Assembly: GCA_003508835.1 (NCBI GenBank)
Contig: PUFA01000082.1
Span: 744,001-808,000, forward strand
DNA: 64,000 nucleotides
Direction: 5' to 3'
Origin: Eonycteris spelaea
Lineage: Eukaryota; Chordata; Mammalia; Chiroptera; Pteropodidae
Position 1 is the stretch's first letter. Every line of letters starts with the position of its first letter. Made by a program: the position numbers and the translations under genes. The notes under the pieces are model-generated. The model was not told where the DNA came from. It saw nothing but the letters and a program-made list of their open reading frames with translations, and did no database searches. This document shows positions 38,961 through 50,549 of this stretch, in pieces.

Positions 38961-39529
38961 AGCATGCTCGGCTCGGGGGGGGGGTGGTTGGCCATCTTCT
39001 GTCCCCTTCCACAGAGCAAACCATCCCAATGTCCATAATGCAACAGAGAGCATTGGAAACTCTTAGTAGTAAGTCCATCTTGCTTGTTCAGAATGACCAA
39101 GTCTTGCCATAATTTCCAGAACAATAATGAATAGGACTGCTTCTGCGAGGGCCAGAGCCTGGCTCTCTCCATTATTCTGACAGGTGGCCAAGCGCTGTGC
39201 TCATGGCCACACGTGTCCTGCGTCCCTGGGAAGACTCGCTTCCCTCTGGCTCCGACCCTGCTTGGGCACCAAGAGGCTTAAAACGTTCAAGGTGAACTGC
39301 TTCCCGAAGCCAGTGTCCAGGGGGCTGTTGTATTTATTCCTTCCACCACCTCTCACTGGGTCCACCTTGCTGAAAGCCTAGAGAAAAGCAGCAGTCTGCT
39401 GTGTCAGCTTTCTCCAGCTAAAGAGGAGTCCAGTAGACAAATAGAAGGTGTACAGAGGCTGCTGTGAAACACTTAGTCTCATCGGGCATGGGCAGTGCTA
39501 GAGGGCGTGTGGAAAAAGCAGTGCACCTG

Positions 39530-39660
39530 TGGACTAGAAGCTGGCTTGGATAATTCCGTTTTCTGCCGCGGATTTACTGTGTGTCTTTAGGCAAGTTATT
39601 TACTCCTCCGATCTTTATTATCTTCCTTTTAAGCGTAAATCCACCCACTTTCCTCTAGGA
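39530..39660 (+). mobile_element. MIR SINE fragment, sense
   Basis: ACTGTGTGTCTTTAGGCAAG and TTATTTACTCCTCCGATCTT correspond to the middle of a MIR. Confidence 0.6.
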
Positions 39661-39689
39661 ATTAAAAAAATAAATGTGCACATGCCCAG

Positions 39690-39880
39690 AAATCATGCCA
39701 GGCATATTTGTAAGTACTTACTAAGCTATTAACGTTAAAATCATTATCAATCCCTCCATGTTCAAATGTAAAAACTGAGGCCCAGCGAGCCAAAGCGTTG
39801 CGCTCCCAGACCGCGGTGGGGCGTGCGCGCGAGTGGCAGAGCCGAGACCCTGCCCTTTTTAACCAGACTCGTGGAAGCCG
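39690..39880 (-). mobile_element. MIR SINE, antisense
   Basis: ATGCCAGGCATATTTGTAAG, TTCAAATGTAAAAACTGAGG, then GAGTGGCAGAGCCGAGACCC. Confidence 0.75.
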
Positions 39881-42397
39881 TGGTTGTGGTTTCACTGAGG
39901 ACCGTGGTAACCAGCAGCTGACATCCAGCACACCAACCTTTACATCTTTAATTTTTTTGTTACTCTAAGGGTATTTTTTAAAACCTCTATAAAGAATACC
40001 ATCATCGTCTTATGGCGATTGAAGATGGACAGAACTTGGGGGAGAAGTCATAGGTTAGAGTTAGAGGGGGCCTTTGAAGTTGCTTCATTTGACCATCTGC
40101 CTGGTGGGCTGATATCGATTCTCTTTTTCACCTTAGTGGTAAACAACCGGGTTAAGGGATTGTTTGTCTAATGTAGCTGTTGTCACACTGTGTGTGACAC
40201 GAGTCGGTGGAGGCTTGCCAAGGTGGCTGTCTTTCATAATTCCTGTCTACAATGACGAAAATGTTCTCTGTCGATCCATTTAAAACATTGTTAGTAGACG
40301 TCACGTGCTCAGCTGTACCTCTCAGGAGGCATACACAATCTAGAAGAACCAAACGTGCACATAATAGTTCTAATACACAAAAGCAAGTGCAGAGTGCCGT
40401 GAAAGGCAGAGTCTGCAGAAGCCAGGGCTTCCAGGTGGGCAGTGCAGACGGACTTCAGAGAGCAGGTGGCCCCTCATCTGGGTCTTAAAGACCGGGCCAG
40501 AGTTGGCTGAGATTCGGAAGCAGTCAATGACTTGAAGTGATCTCCAGAAAACACAACCTGTTCGTAAGTTAAGGATGCTCTTCCTGTGATCTGTCTGCTA
40601 AGAAACTGAGAACGGTCCCCACATCTGCCACTTGTTCTTTTGAAGCAGTTGCATAAATGCTAAATTGTCTTTCATTTTAATGAAAACACCTCAGAAGGAA
40701 CCTAAAATATGTGCGTTAATGCCAGTTGCCTACGTGCTGATGTTAAGACCCTAACCGTATAGAAATATGTTCTTGGCTGCCGGGCGATGCATCTATAAGT
40801 GTGTGATGACCCAGAGGTTAATCAGAAGCCACCGGATGGTCTCAGGTGCATTCGTAATGAGCCGCAGTGGGGATTACAGTGCTGACTCGGCAGTCTGTCA
40901 TTATTCAAAGTGGAACCTCAGCGAGCTGAGCATTCGAGGCTGACCTAACACGCCTTTCTCCAGAGCCGCACTCACGCTGTCTTTCGGCCTTCTAGAATGT
41001 TCTTTCCAAGCCATCAAGTGTTAGCTTGTACAGAATCCCCCTAAATGGTTCGTATAATAATTGAAAGAAAAAAAAACACACTCAAACCTTTAATACTTTT
41101 AATTTTCAAATGGACCACATTTGAACTTTTTCTGCAAGCCAGAAAGTTTAACCTACTGAAAATAGCCACACGAAAAGAGTAGTATGTTATTTTTTATTGA
41201 TGACTTAATATTACTCTTTTAAAAAATCTCTTTAAAACTTTTTTACTATTATACATTAAGAGCCACCAAATAGTTTAATGGCGGTGGAGGGGGTTGAAAT
41301 CATAATTAATTTGGAACAGGAAAACAAAGGTTCTGTGGATACTTTTTACCCCTCCTATTAGCTTTTTTTACTCTTAAGAGTAAACGTTAGTGACCAAAAC
41401 TCTGAAAAGTTTTTTTTAAAGGTACAGTATACTGTTTATACAAGAAAAGCTTGCCTACATGTGGAGTCTTAAAAGATTTTGCCACATTGTCGTCATCATT
41501 CTTTGTTATAATTTTTCTGGGAGAATTAAACCACCTTGCCATTTAAGCTCTCCCCTCCTCCCCATCTCCTGCTGTTAGAGAAGTGACTTTGCATGACAGT
41601 TGTCTCCTTCAGATGGAAGGTGCCGGTGGTACTTTGCAGGAGTGAAGAGATTTCCCTCAGTGTAGACACAAAAGTAGCAGAACTAAGTCACCAGAAAGAT
41701 ACGGTCATGAGTCTGCATGGCAGTGGGGGAGGGGTGGGCCTATTGGAACAGGAGCCCATTAGGGACACTGACAGCTGGTCTGGGCACCTCTTCTTTTCTG
41801 CCTCAGGAAATCCTACGAGAAGTGGAGTCTGATGTGTACTGTGCAATTGTAATATAGGGAAATTGGTATGTTTTTAATAGCACCTGATTTCAGAATGATA
41901 AATAATAGGGTTGAAGGGAGTTTGGGAAATGCTTTCTCCCATATTCATCATATCAGAAAATTTAGGCCAAATAATTTTTTTAAGTAACATTCCCACACTG
42001 CTTATTTGTTTTTCATTTCTTGGCTTCTGTTTTTTGATGCAAGGATACTAATTTTAATAGATCTTATTGTTAGAAATTAATTTTGCTTGCTTTTGTAATT
42101 CCTGTTCTTATTTCAAGTTTCCCCTTTCTTGCTGATATTCCTCTATAAATCATAACCTAGAACACTTAACATGCTTAAAAACATGTAATTTATTTGCGGA
42201 ATATATATTATTTGGAATGTTTACAGTGTATTACTTAGCTGTAGAGTTCAGCCTCTCTCTCGAGGAAATAAATTATTTTGAGAAAATAGGAAACATAGAA
42301 GCCCCATCCCTGGCATAAATGCGTTATGAGACGCGAGGCCGGGTCCGGCCGCTGTGGACGCGCGTGGTCAGTGCGTGTGCTCTGCTCCTCTCCACAG

Positions 42398-42543
42398 GCA
42401 GGGCGGATTTCCAGGCATGAACCAGAGCGGACTGATGGCCTCCAGCTCTCCCTACAGCCAGCCCATGAACAACAGCTCCGGGCTGATGAACACACAGGCG
42501 CCGCCCTACAGCGTGACACCCAACATGGTGAACAGCTCCACAG
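42398..42543 (+). CDS. ARID1B: ARID1B coding exon, Ser/Met/Asn-rich region (phase 2 in, phase 1 out)
   Basis: 146 nt. The acceptor CTCTCCACAG precedes 42398 and the donor GTAACC follows 42543. The initial G completes either Gly (from the cassette exon) or Arg (cassette skipped). The peptide then reads [16 protein letters not shown], a [18 protein letters not shown] block, and a [10 protein letters not shown] end, with the final G starting the Ala codon completed at 50550. Compared with remembered human ARID1B there are several conservative differences (for example Ser to Gly after MNNSS, and MAPAMV to VTPNMV), making this one of the more variable exons in the window. Frame is intact. Immediately downstream, 47 bp past the donor, begins a long pyrimidine tract. 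The exon is low-complexity and presumably unstructured. Confidence 0.96.
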
Positions 42544-42590
42544 GTAACCGCAGCGGCTCAGTGCTCCCGATGGCTGCGCTCCCCCACCAT

Positions 42591-42688
42591 TCCTCCCCCC
42601 CTCTCCCTTCCCTCCCTTCCCCCTCCCTCTCCCTCTCCCTCTCCCCCTCCTTTCCCCCCTCCCCCTCCCTCCTCCCTCTCCCCCTCCT
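42591..42688. repeat. Pyrimidine (CCCTCT)n-type tract just past an exon donor
   Basis: Nearly pure C/T on the + strand for about 98 nt, made of CCCTCCC and CCCTCT variants. It starts 47 bp after the donor of exon 42398-42543. Confidence 0.95.
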
Positions 42689-45600
42689 AGGGCGCCAGGC
42701 TGACTGACGCTGACGCACAATCGGATCCTGTGGCGGGAATGGGAAAATACTGCTTGTCTGCTGCTTGGAAACTTGCTCAGTCAGTGTCACTGTTTTGAGA
42801 CTTGGGGGTCACATGACATTTTATGCAATTAGTCATTCTGTGTGCACGTGGGTATATTTCAAGTGCCACTGGCAATCGCTTGCCGCGTGGGTACACCGAG
42901 TCCGTTCTGGGAGGCCACGTGGGAGCACTGGAGGACCCCAGGACAGGTCCGCACCCTCCGCTCCTGGTGATGGAGAGAAACATTTAAAATCGGGTTCAGG
43001 GGAAATGAATCGAAGGGCAGAAGAGGTGGCCAGGGGTCAAAGTACTTTTTTCATTTAGGGAAATTCCCCTTCAAATGTACACATGCAAATAGTTCTTCCA
43101 TAAGTGCCATTTGCAGGTCGTCTCTATTGAAAAATTATATATTATTTTTTAATGAACTGTTTTTAATTTTTCATCATGTCTAAATTTTCAACCCACTTTA
43201 TGATCTCAACAATTGCGTTCTTACCAAATCACATCGATTAGTGCAGTTAAGAATATTCTTTCAGTTTGTGGAAATATCCAGAATGTGGAAAACTCCTAAT
43301 TATTCCTTAGACCCTGAACCACATCCTCAGCCTGCTGACCACTTAGGCACTGTGAGGGCTGCTCCTTAAAAGAGAAAACACTGTAACTCAATTGACCTGT
43401 TACTTTGTACTGTCACCTATGAGAGAGATGGATGCCATAAGAGTCTCTCCTTTACTTCATACGGAGCTGGGAGCAGCCAGTTGGGTGCCCTGTGACGTGC
43501 TGGGATGTGTGTGCAGGGCACCGTGGAGTTGAGGACGTGGCATCCCTTTATTTCCCTCTCCCATCCTCTCTGGCTTTCTCCACTTTCCTGACCTCTCCAT
43601 CTTTGACGGGCCACCCCAGAAGCTGTCGTTTCTTTGCCCCGCAGAACAGACCGCTAGAGACTGGCCAGCACCCTGTCTAGGCTTCTGAGTCATTGGCTTC
43701 CAGGGCCTAATTTAATAGTGCCTTTCACTGGGTACTTCTCTTTAAAAGTTTGTGGAAGAGGAAAAAATAGAAACTACCGGTGAAAATGAAAGTTCTTAAA
43801 TACAGTAGCCCTTCCTGATGTTAAACAGGTGACCATTCATCCCAGGGAGGTGAATGGTTTTGTATTTGCAGTGAAAAGTGAAAAACTCTCGAACAGTCTG
43901 TCAGTTAGAAGCTTCCCCTGCCCTTCCCAGCGCCACCCAGATAACAGCGAATTCGGGTTATGACATTGTGTGTTTTGTCTGGCTTGCTGAATAAAAACTC
44001 CTTCAGCGCATTGAAACTACACAATAAATTTTCACCTGCTATTAGCAGTACTCATTTTTTCCCTTTTTCCTTTGGACTCCAGAGCCACAAAAATAACCGA
44101 CAACAAACAGATGGCACTGTGCCCTGCCTAGAAAGATTCATGCGTTTCTAAGGAAGAACCAATTTAATGGAGATTCACAGAGAGTTGTTTTTTTATTATT
44201 ATTATTCAGCTAATTCAGCTATTCAGTATTTCATCCAGAGGAAATCTGTTCAATGAAAGGCCATTTATCCTCACAGTCTTTTGTACAAGCTAGTAGTATA
44301 TTTTTTTTATTGCATTGCGCGTTTTAAAATATTGACGCTTTAATAATTTAAAAATTTATCAAATTTTTTTCTACACATTTATGTGGTTTTATTTCAGCTG
44401 TATTAAGTCAGATGCTGCCTGATAGCGGTCATGCAGTACACCTGAGGAATGTTGACGACTTGGCATTGGCCGTGCCTCTTGATGGGTGCACGTGCATCTG
44501 CTAGAACTGTGTTGCAGTCCCCGCGGGAAATGGGAGCCCAGGATGTCATAGTGAGCTCCTGAGGGGCGTCTGAAGGCGTACCCTTTTCTAGAGATGGGCC
44601 AGAAATGGCTCGGATCCTCACTGCACTGGTCTTCATGGTTTGGTCCCATGGAGATAAGTTCCCAGTGATAAAAGCAAAGCATCTTCCCCATCAAAGGTCC
44701 TTTTGAAGAAAGCGAAGCTAATGCAGATACTAGCCACGCTGGCAGTGGGGTTTTCTGCACCTCCCTCCGCAGCTGGTGCAGTGGCGTTCCAGCACCCTCC
44801 TTGCCGAGCTCAGACAGCTGTGCTGTAGATAGTGTGCCAGGGCCAAGAGGAGGCCTCCCAAGTAGTGACAGTTACAAGCTTCAGTGAGCAAGTAGCTGTT
44901 CAGATGACATCATTGCGAGTATGAATGTGACCAGTAGTTCTTCAAATGCTAGGGAAGTGGGATGGTAAGAGATGAGGATTTTTTTTTCCTCTAAAGGAGC
45001 TTTTTAAAAAACTTATTTGATTAAAAAGTTCGAACTTTGTATTACTGCAAGCAAAATTATAAGTCACGTATAACCTTGTTAGATACACCTTCATCTTATA
45101 CTGGTCTTACTCATTACAGAGTATTTATTTGCGTTTTGTTTCATAGTATTCGTTAGCCATGTGACATTTATTCATTAGTCTGCTTATAAGCCGTCTTAAA
45201 GAAGACATCTGAATTCCAAGATGTACCTACCGGCCGTGGCGCTGTTGGCCTCACCAGGAGCGCTCCGCAGTGTGGAGGGCGTGCCCGTCAGTGTGACCTG
45301 CAGACAGGACATGGGCACCGTGGGCCGTGCGGCCGGGCCTTCCTCCCACACACAGCGCTGTCACACTCCAACAGAGAGTCTTCGCCAGCCCAGCACCCTC
45401 CAGTCCCAAAGTGTCCTGTCAGTGTCCTGCCCGTGTCCTGCCGGCACAGGGCACAGTCGCACCAACAGCCCTTACAAAGGAAAGAGGCAGGCACACGCCC
45501 ACAGTGTCACCGGCTTCCTTCCGCGTTTCCAGAAACCGAGAACCACCCATCAGTCACCTGGAAGGTGCACTAAAACTGCAGATTCCTGCGGCAACTTTTT

Positions 45601-46432
45601 TTGTTGTTTTTACAGTACAAATGGATTTATTTAAAATAACTACAAAAAGCACAACAAATTAGAGACTATCCTTAGAATTATTACCACTTTGTTAAGGATC
45701 AGGTAGAATTAGAAGGTAGGAAATGGCATGGGTGAGGAGCGCCTGGCTGGTTCTAAGGCTTTAGGTGCAGGGCAGTTGGCGACCTGGTGACTCAGTCATC
45801 GTGTACCGGGGATGGCAGTGTGGGGGTCAGTCATTTATCTCCGGGGAGCTCCTACGCCAGTCAGATTCATCCAGACCGCCCCAGTGATGTCCTCCTCTGC
45901 TCCTCAGGACCCTAACGCCAAGTAGCTGGCGGTGTCCCCACCCTTCCTTCTCCACCCCATTCCCTGGCCATGCATACTTCCTTCCCCCTAAGGTGCCCCC
46001 AGAACATGTGCTGTTTGGGCTACAGGGACCCCGGTATGACTAGGAAGGCTGTAGGGGACAGCCTTGTTTCCAATTCTGCAAGCTTGTCACAAGCAGTGAG
46101 TCTCTCTCCCAACATGACGTTCTCGTGAATGCAAGTACCAAGCAAATGAGGGATGAACCCTGCCTTCAGCGATACCAGCAGTGCCCTAACCACTCACAGC
46201 TCACAGCCACGTGCAGACTCCCTGTCTGGTGCACAACCACTGTGCCACCAGCTCACCCTCTCTCTCTCTGCTGAACCGCAGTCCCCATGACAGTCATAAA
46301 GACAGAGTGAATGCTTGCGAGTGTGACAGTAGATAAAGGCACGTGAGCTGCTCACACACACACTGCAGACAGGAACCCGATGTGAGGCCATCTTCACTGC
46401 TAGGGGTACTGAAGATGGCTCCGGGGCCGCCT

Positions 46433-46611
46433 GAGGTCATTCTGACGTCTCTGACGTCTACAGCCCTGCCACCTGAGCAGGCCTGATCCCGTCTGATCTC
46501 AGAAGCTAAGCAGGGTCAGGCCTGGTTAGTACATGGATGGGAGACCACCTAGGAAGACCAGGTGGTGTAGGCGTTAAAAAAAAAAAAAAAAAAAAAGATA
46601 GAGGTCATTCT
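46433..46611 (+). mobile_element. 5S rRNA-derived retroposon (SINE or retropseudogene) with target-site duplication
   Basis: 46456-46575 aligns along essentially the whole 5S rRNA, including the box A/intermediate element/box C internal promoter region (GAAGCTAAGCAGGGTCAGGC, GGCCTGGTTAGTACATGGAT, GGGAGACCACCTAGG). It is followed by 21 A residues (46576-46596) and GATA. Direct repeats GAGGTCATTCT flank it (46433-46443 and 46601-46611), the sign of LINE-assisted insertion. Twelve extra bases (GACGTCTCTGAC) precede the 5S part. Differences from human 5S are mostly C-to-T/G-to-A, as in decayed CpGs. Fruit-bat MEG-RS/RL SINEs are of this type; a lone 5S retropseudogene is the alternative. It is not a functional 5S gene. 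Confidence 0.9.
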
Positions 46612-46734
46612 TGTATGTGCATGCTGAAGCTTGAGATCCACCGACCTGAGGTGTGGTCAGCAGACTCCTGGCAGAACTGTTGCCAGCTTTGTGTGCCATT
46701 AGCCATTAACTGGAAAATCATCTGTTTCTCAATT

Positions 46735-46753
46735 TAAAAAAAAAAAAAAAAAA
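46735..46753. repeat. Second A-run, 140 bp after the 5S element
   Basis: An uninterrupted run of about 18-19 A. It might be the tail of another retroposed piece (46612-46734), but no source was recognised. Confidence 0.6.
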
Positions 46754-47116
46754 GATGAAACTATGCCTAGAATATAAATCTACCAGATGGCTAGATAGCT
46801 GTTTTCTGTTTGAAGATTTTAGGGTCCTTTACAAAGGAAGTTTGGGGTCTCCAGCACCACTGCTCGTGGTTGTCTAGGTAGTTTACAAGTATTGTTGGGT
46901 TTTTGTTTGCTCACTTTAAGTTCATGATTTTAGATGAATTGCTGCCCTCCCCCGTCCCCAAAACACAAAAATTGGGGAAGCCATCTCTCTCAAACTGGGA
47001 GCAACGTCCGCTGAGCTGTGGCGTGTTGGTAGCTCCAGCCTCGGAGTGTGGCTGGGCGTTGGTTGCGGGGAGCAGCAGCCCAGCGCGCAGGAGCGATCGG
47101 CTGCTTCCTTGACGCC

Positions 47117-47291
47117 GTGACGCGGAGCAGGCGTGACGCGGAGCAGGCGTGACGCGGAGCAGGCGTGACGCGGAGCAGGCGTGACGCGGAGCAGGCGTGA
47201 CGCGGAGCAGCGTGACGCGGAGCAGGCGTGACGCGGAGCAGGCGTGACGCGGAGCAGGCGTGACGCGGAGCAGGCGTGACGCGGAGCAGGC
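47117..47291. repeat. CpG-rich 16-bp minisatellite, 11 copies
   Basis: Unit GTGACGCGGAGCAGGC. Ten copies are identical at 16 bp; the sixth (47197-47211) lacks one G and is 15 bp. Each unit holds two CpGs. The repeat accounts for the Arg/Thr/Pro/Ala/Ser-type repeats in the minus-strand open frames at 46922-47398. Confidence 0.97.
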
Positions 47292-49392
47292 GAGCTGGTT
47301 TTGCTCCGGGCGCTTCTCGTGGGATGGCAGCGATGGGGCTGCACATCTGCCACCATGGACGGGAGGCAGCGCAGGGAACTTGCGGGGGATTCTCCCAAGG
47401 CCTCGCCGCTCTAGTCGGAAGTGTTTCTCTTGAGCTTCCCTCGTTCCTTTGTACGCGTTGTGGTAACAGTGTTCTCTATGTGCCTGCCACGTATAAAAAT
47501 AGCCATGGATATCTACAGATGTATCTGCATAGATAGGACAGGCCCTTTTGTGTTTTCAAAAACAAGGAATAAAATACTTTGCAGAGCATGGCACATTATT
47601 TACCGTGAAAAGAAAAGAACTGTTTGTGTGTTTCTGGTCCTATTTTACCATCTTCTGGGAATGCTTTTGCAGCCCTGTAAGGAGACTAAATAAAGGAAGT
47701 TGAGGGAGTAGGAATGAATGTCTAAGTTCAGCTTTACTCGCACCATATGTTCTTTATGTTCTTTTTGGAATATATTAAGCCCAGGATGAAATAGCTGCCT
47801 TAGGACCTTGACCCACACTTTAGGGAATCATTCTGGCTCTTAAATTTCAGTGGGAGAGCCAGAGGCTAGTGCTTGCCGTGTATTTACAGTACTCCCCCGG
47901 CACTCAGCAGTCACGGGCTCTTTACTGCCCCTTTTTATGTCCGAGCTTTACATACTGGATTACTGATGTCAACAGGAGGAAGAGCAGAGCCTCGGTTTAA
48001 CACTTCCTTGTAATAGCCGTGGTCTCGGGCTCCCGGGCAAGACGCGCCACCGCCCGGGGCGGCACGGCGCTCTGCAGCAGTCCGCCGAGAATTCCGCCCA
48101 GAAGTCGAAACCAGCTTCTCAGCAAAGGCATAGGAAAGGCCACGATAAGCAAAGACCGTATGATCCTTTTAATCACGTAAAATTGACATCGTAAAGCTGG
48201 ATGGAGTCCTAAGCGAAACTGTTACTCTAAATCCTATCCTTATTTATCTCTCAAAATAATAAACCAGTGCAACTTTTGACAGTTTCTATATTTGCATAAC
48301 CCAAATGCCCGCTAGAAAATGTATGAGAGAGAATGAAGACTTTGGGGGTTTCAGACCAACATATATGCTTATGTTCATCTAAGTCTAATTTTTAAATCAG
48401 TGTAAATTACCATTAATTGTCATAATATATATTGACCTTGTTCTTCATGCTTAAAAACTACTTTTGTGTATATGACCAAATTTAATGCACAAAGGATATT
48501 ACTAGTTTTTATATTTCAAAAATAATACTTAAGCATAATTTATTATAAATGCTGACGAGACTATTTGTTACAGCCTTCAGAGAAGCAGGACGTGACAGAA
48601 GCAGCGTGTCCATGACTTTGCCACTTTTCTCCGGATCAGTGTGGCTGTCATCCCTTTGAACCCATTCTGTGAATAACGAGCAAGGACGTGTGGCCTTTCA
48701 TAAATAAGCCCCTTTCCACACGCCTCCTGCTTTTTCCCTTCTATTCTTCTAAAAAAGGCTTGTTCTTAATGTACAGATTTACCAATTCATATCTTGCTAG
48801 ACCCCAGAGATAAAAACTGCACGAAAGCAACCAGGCGGTCTTCTTCGTGTAATATCTCTCAGCTGCTTTTTTGAGGTTTCACACATTCACAAAAAAAAGC
48901 ATTTTTAGCTGATCCCAATAGATTTTTCTCTGCAGCTGCATCACTTGAAAAAGCTTTTTGTTCCAGTTCTTAAAGTCTAAGTATTGAAAGTAATTTGGGG
49001 AAAAAAAAAAAAAAGAAAAACATCCCAATTATGATTTGTGTGTGCGGTGATGACTTCAAGGGCTGACTGGGCTGCAAATGGGCTTTGAAAAACAAGCCAC
49101 TGTGCCCATGGAAAACACAGGCGTTTCAGCGTGCGCCATTGAGTGCCGATGTAAACTCGCGGGCACGTGGCCGGGCAGGCTTTTCTGGCAGGACCTCTGG
49201 TCTCAACCTGCAGTGATGCTAACGATATTAGCAAATTAGCACCGCGGAGCTTGCCAGCTAATTCGCCAGAGCCCTGCTCACTCTCTCACTGCTGTAATTA
49301 AAACTAATTATTTTCTAAAACATAGTAATACATGAATATATGTAATAATCATTTTGTAGTGGGCAATCTGTGGAGCCTTTTTTAAAGCCCTC

Positions 49393-49414
49393 TTTTTTTT
49401 TTTTTTTTTTTTTT
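49393..49414 (-). repeat. 22-T run, possible antisense poly(A) tail
   Basis: A pure T-run suggests a poly(A) tail of an element inserted on the minus strand, extending to the right. No source family or target-site duplication was recognised. Confidence 0.4.
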
Positions 49415-50549
49415 GGCACATTATGCTCCATGTGCAGGGCCTCGGTTGAGCCAGCATTTTCATTTGCAGAATGTAAAATGGGTCCTGTTCATCAAACCTC
49501 AGGTTTATTTTATTTTGTAATGGGAGTGTTTTCTGGTCTGCACTCATTCATAAGGCTCATAATTCTCTCCCCCTCTCCCTTCTCTGTTTCCATCTCCTCA
49601 CGCACTGTCTGGTGTCACGCTCACAGCCCAGTGTCCTGCAGATGGTTTGCACAGTGGGGTTCTGTAGAAATTCGGCCGTTATGCCCGGATATCTACGCTG
49701 ATTCCCTACCGTCGCCTTGCTCTCCCTTTAAAAAGAAACCTAAACCCATATTTTCAACTTCAAAATGTCTATTAGTATTTGCAGTAAACGTGTATGTCAG
49801 TCATTCTTTGGTAAAAGTTTCATTCGGAAGCGTAGATGAACTTGATTGAATTTCTGAGCCCAGAGATAGAAAACGAGTTTCGCCTGGGATTTTCAGGTCG
49901 ACCCTTGAGCAGCGGTGGTTGTCTGAGCTGCTGCTGAGAATTGATAAATACACGCAGTGCACCAGGCTGAAAGGAAACCGGCCCCGTCGCAAAATAATTA
50001 GAAATCCTTTCCTTCAAAACTTACATTTGATTATGTTGTTATTGAAGTCATCTGTTACATTGTCTTCCATCATTATAGAGTAGGCCACATGCCATAGATA
50101 AGGTTCTCAAATGAAACAGCGTAAAATGTCAACTGAGTTTGCAAACTATAGGTTCTCTGCATTTAGGAAATAGAGAAAACATTACACTTTCTAGTCACCA
50201 GGTAAAAATTACACACATTGTTGAGCATTTGCTTTCAACATCGGATAAGCAATTTAAACATTGGGTTTTTGTCACCTACTCTATTAAATATATTGCTGTA
50301 TGTTGACTTCCAGTGGTTGGGGTCTTGAGTAAACGATTGTGTGGTGTTGTTTTTTAAGATAACGACTGCCAGAATGTCATGCTATGTAGTAGATTTCAGA
50401 AATGAGAGTCTTCAGAGTTACAATTTCTTTTTTCTTCCTTCAAGGGAAATTCAGGTGCCCCACGCGTCACTCGGTAACTTGTGTGAGCGGGAGCACAGCC
50501 TGATGCGTCCCGTGTATCATCCTAAACTCTTTCTCCTGTTTTCGATTAG

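Larger units (their letters stand above)
27508..42397 (+). other. ARID1B: ARID1B intron (14.9 kb), the longest complete one here
   Basis: Holds an exact 47-bp tandem duplication (29114-29207), a CpG-rich promoter-like island (about 32890-33760), an L2 3' end (36110-36720), a GT-rich tract (38105-38160), a second GC-rich block (38240-38960), and two MIR pieces near 39530-39660 and 39690-39880. An unclassified old repeat lies near 30875-31030. Apparently unique and repeat-poor stretches are 27600-29100, 29250-30850, 31100-32850, 33800-36000, 36750-38100 and 40050-42350. The segment 40560-40960 looks like a possible conserved noncoding element. No coding exon was found between the cassette exon and 42398. 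Confidence 0.85.
42544..50549 (+). other. ARID1B: ARID1B intron (8.0 kb)
   Basis: Opens with a C/T tract (42591-42688). It contains the 5S rRNA-derived retroposon with target-site duplication (46433-46611), a second A-run near 46735-46753, a CpG-rich 16-bp minisatellite (47117-47291) and a 22-T run at 49393-49414. A possible hAT (MER5-like) fragment lies near 45545-45595. Unique-looking stretches are 43050-45200 and 47700-49380; 49180-49320 is rich in TAATTA-like motifs. No additional exon is recognised. Confidence 0.83.

Noticed and set aside
38261..39172. 303-codon open frame on the minus strand as a gene
   Set aside because: No domain or family recognised, low-complexity composition set by GC content, overlapping frames on the other strand, and no promoter or splice model. 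Kept only as a low-interest observation.
42235..42720. 161-codon minus-strand frame with Gly/Arg repeats
   Set aside because: It is antisense to a real ARID1B exon and to the C/T tract downstream of it.
46456..46575. A functional 5S rRNA gene
   Set aside because: It has many substitutions, a poly(A) tail and target-site duplications, and lacks a T-run terminator; it is a retroposed copy.
47117..47291. Short direct repeats resembling a CRISPR array
   Set aside because: Units are contiguous with no spacers, and the setting is a mammalian intron; it is a minisatellite.
46922..47398. Minus-strand 158- and 118-codon frames with repeated peptide units
   Set aside because: They are translations of the 16-bp minisatellite, whose unit length leaves frames open by chance.
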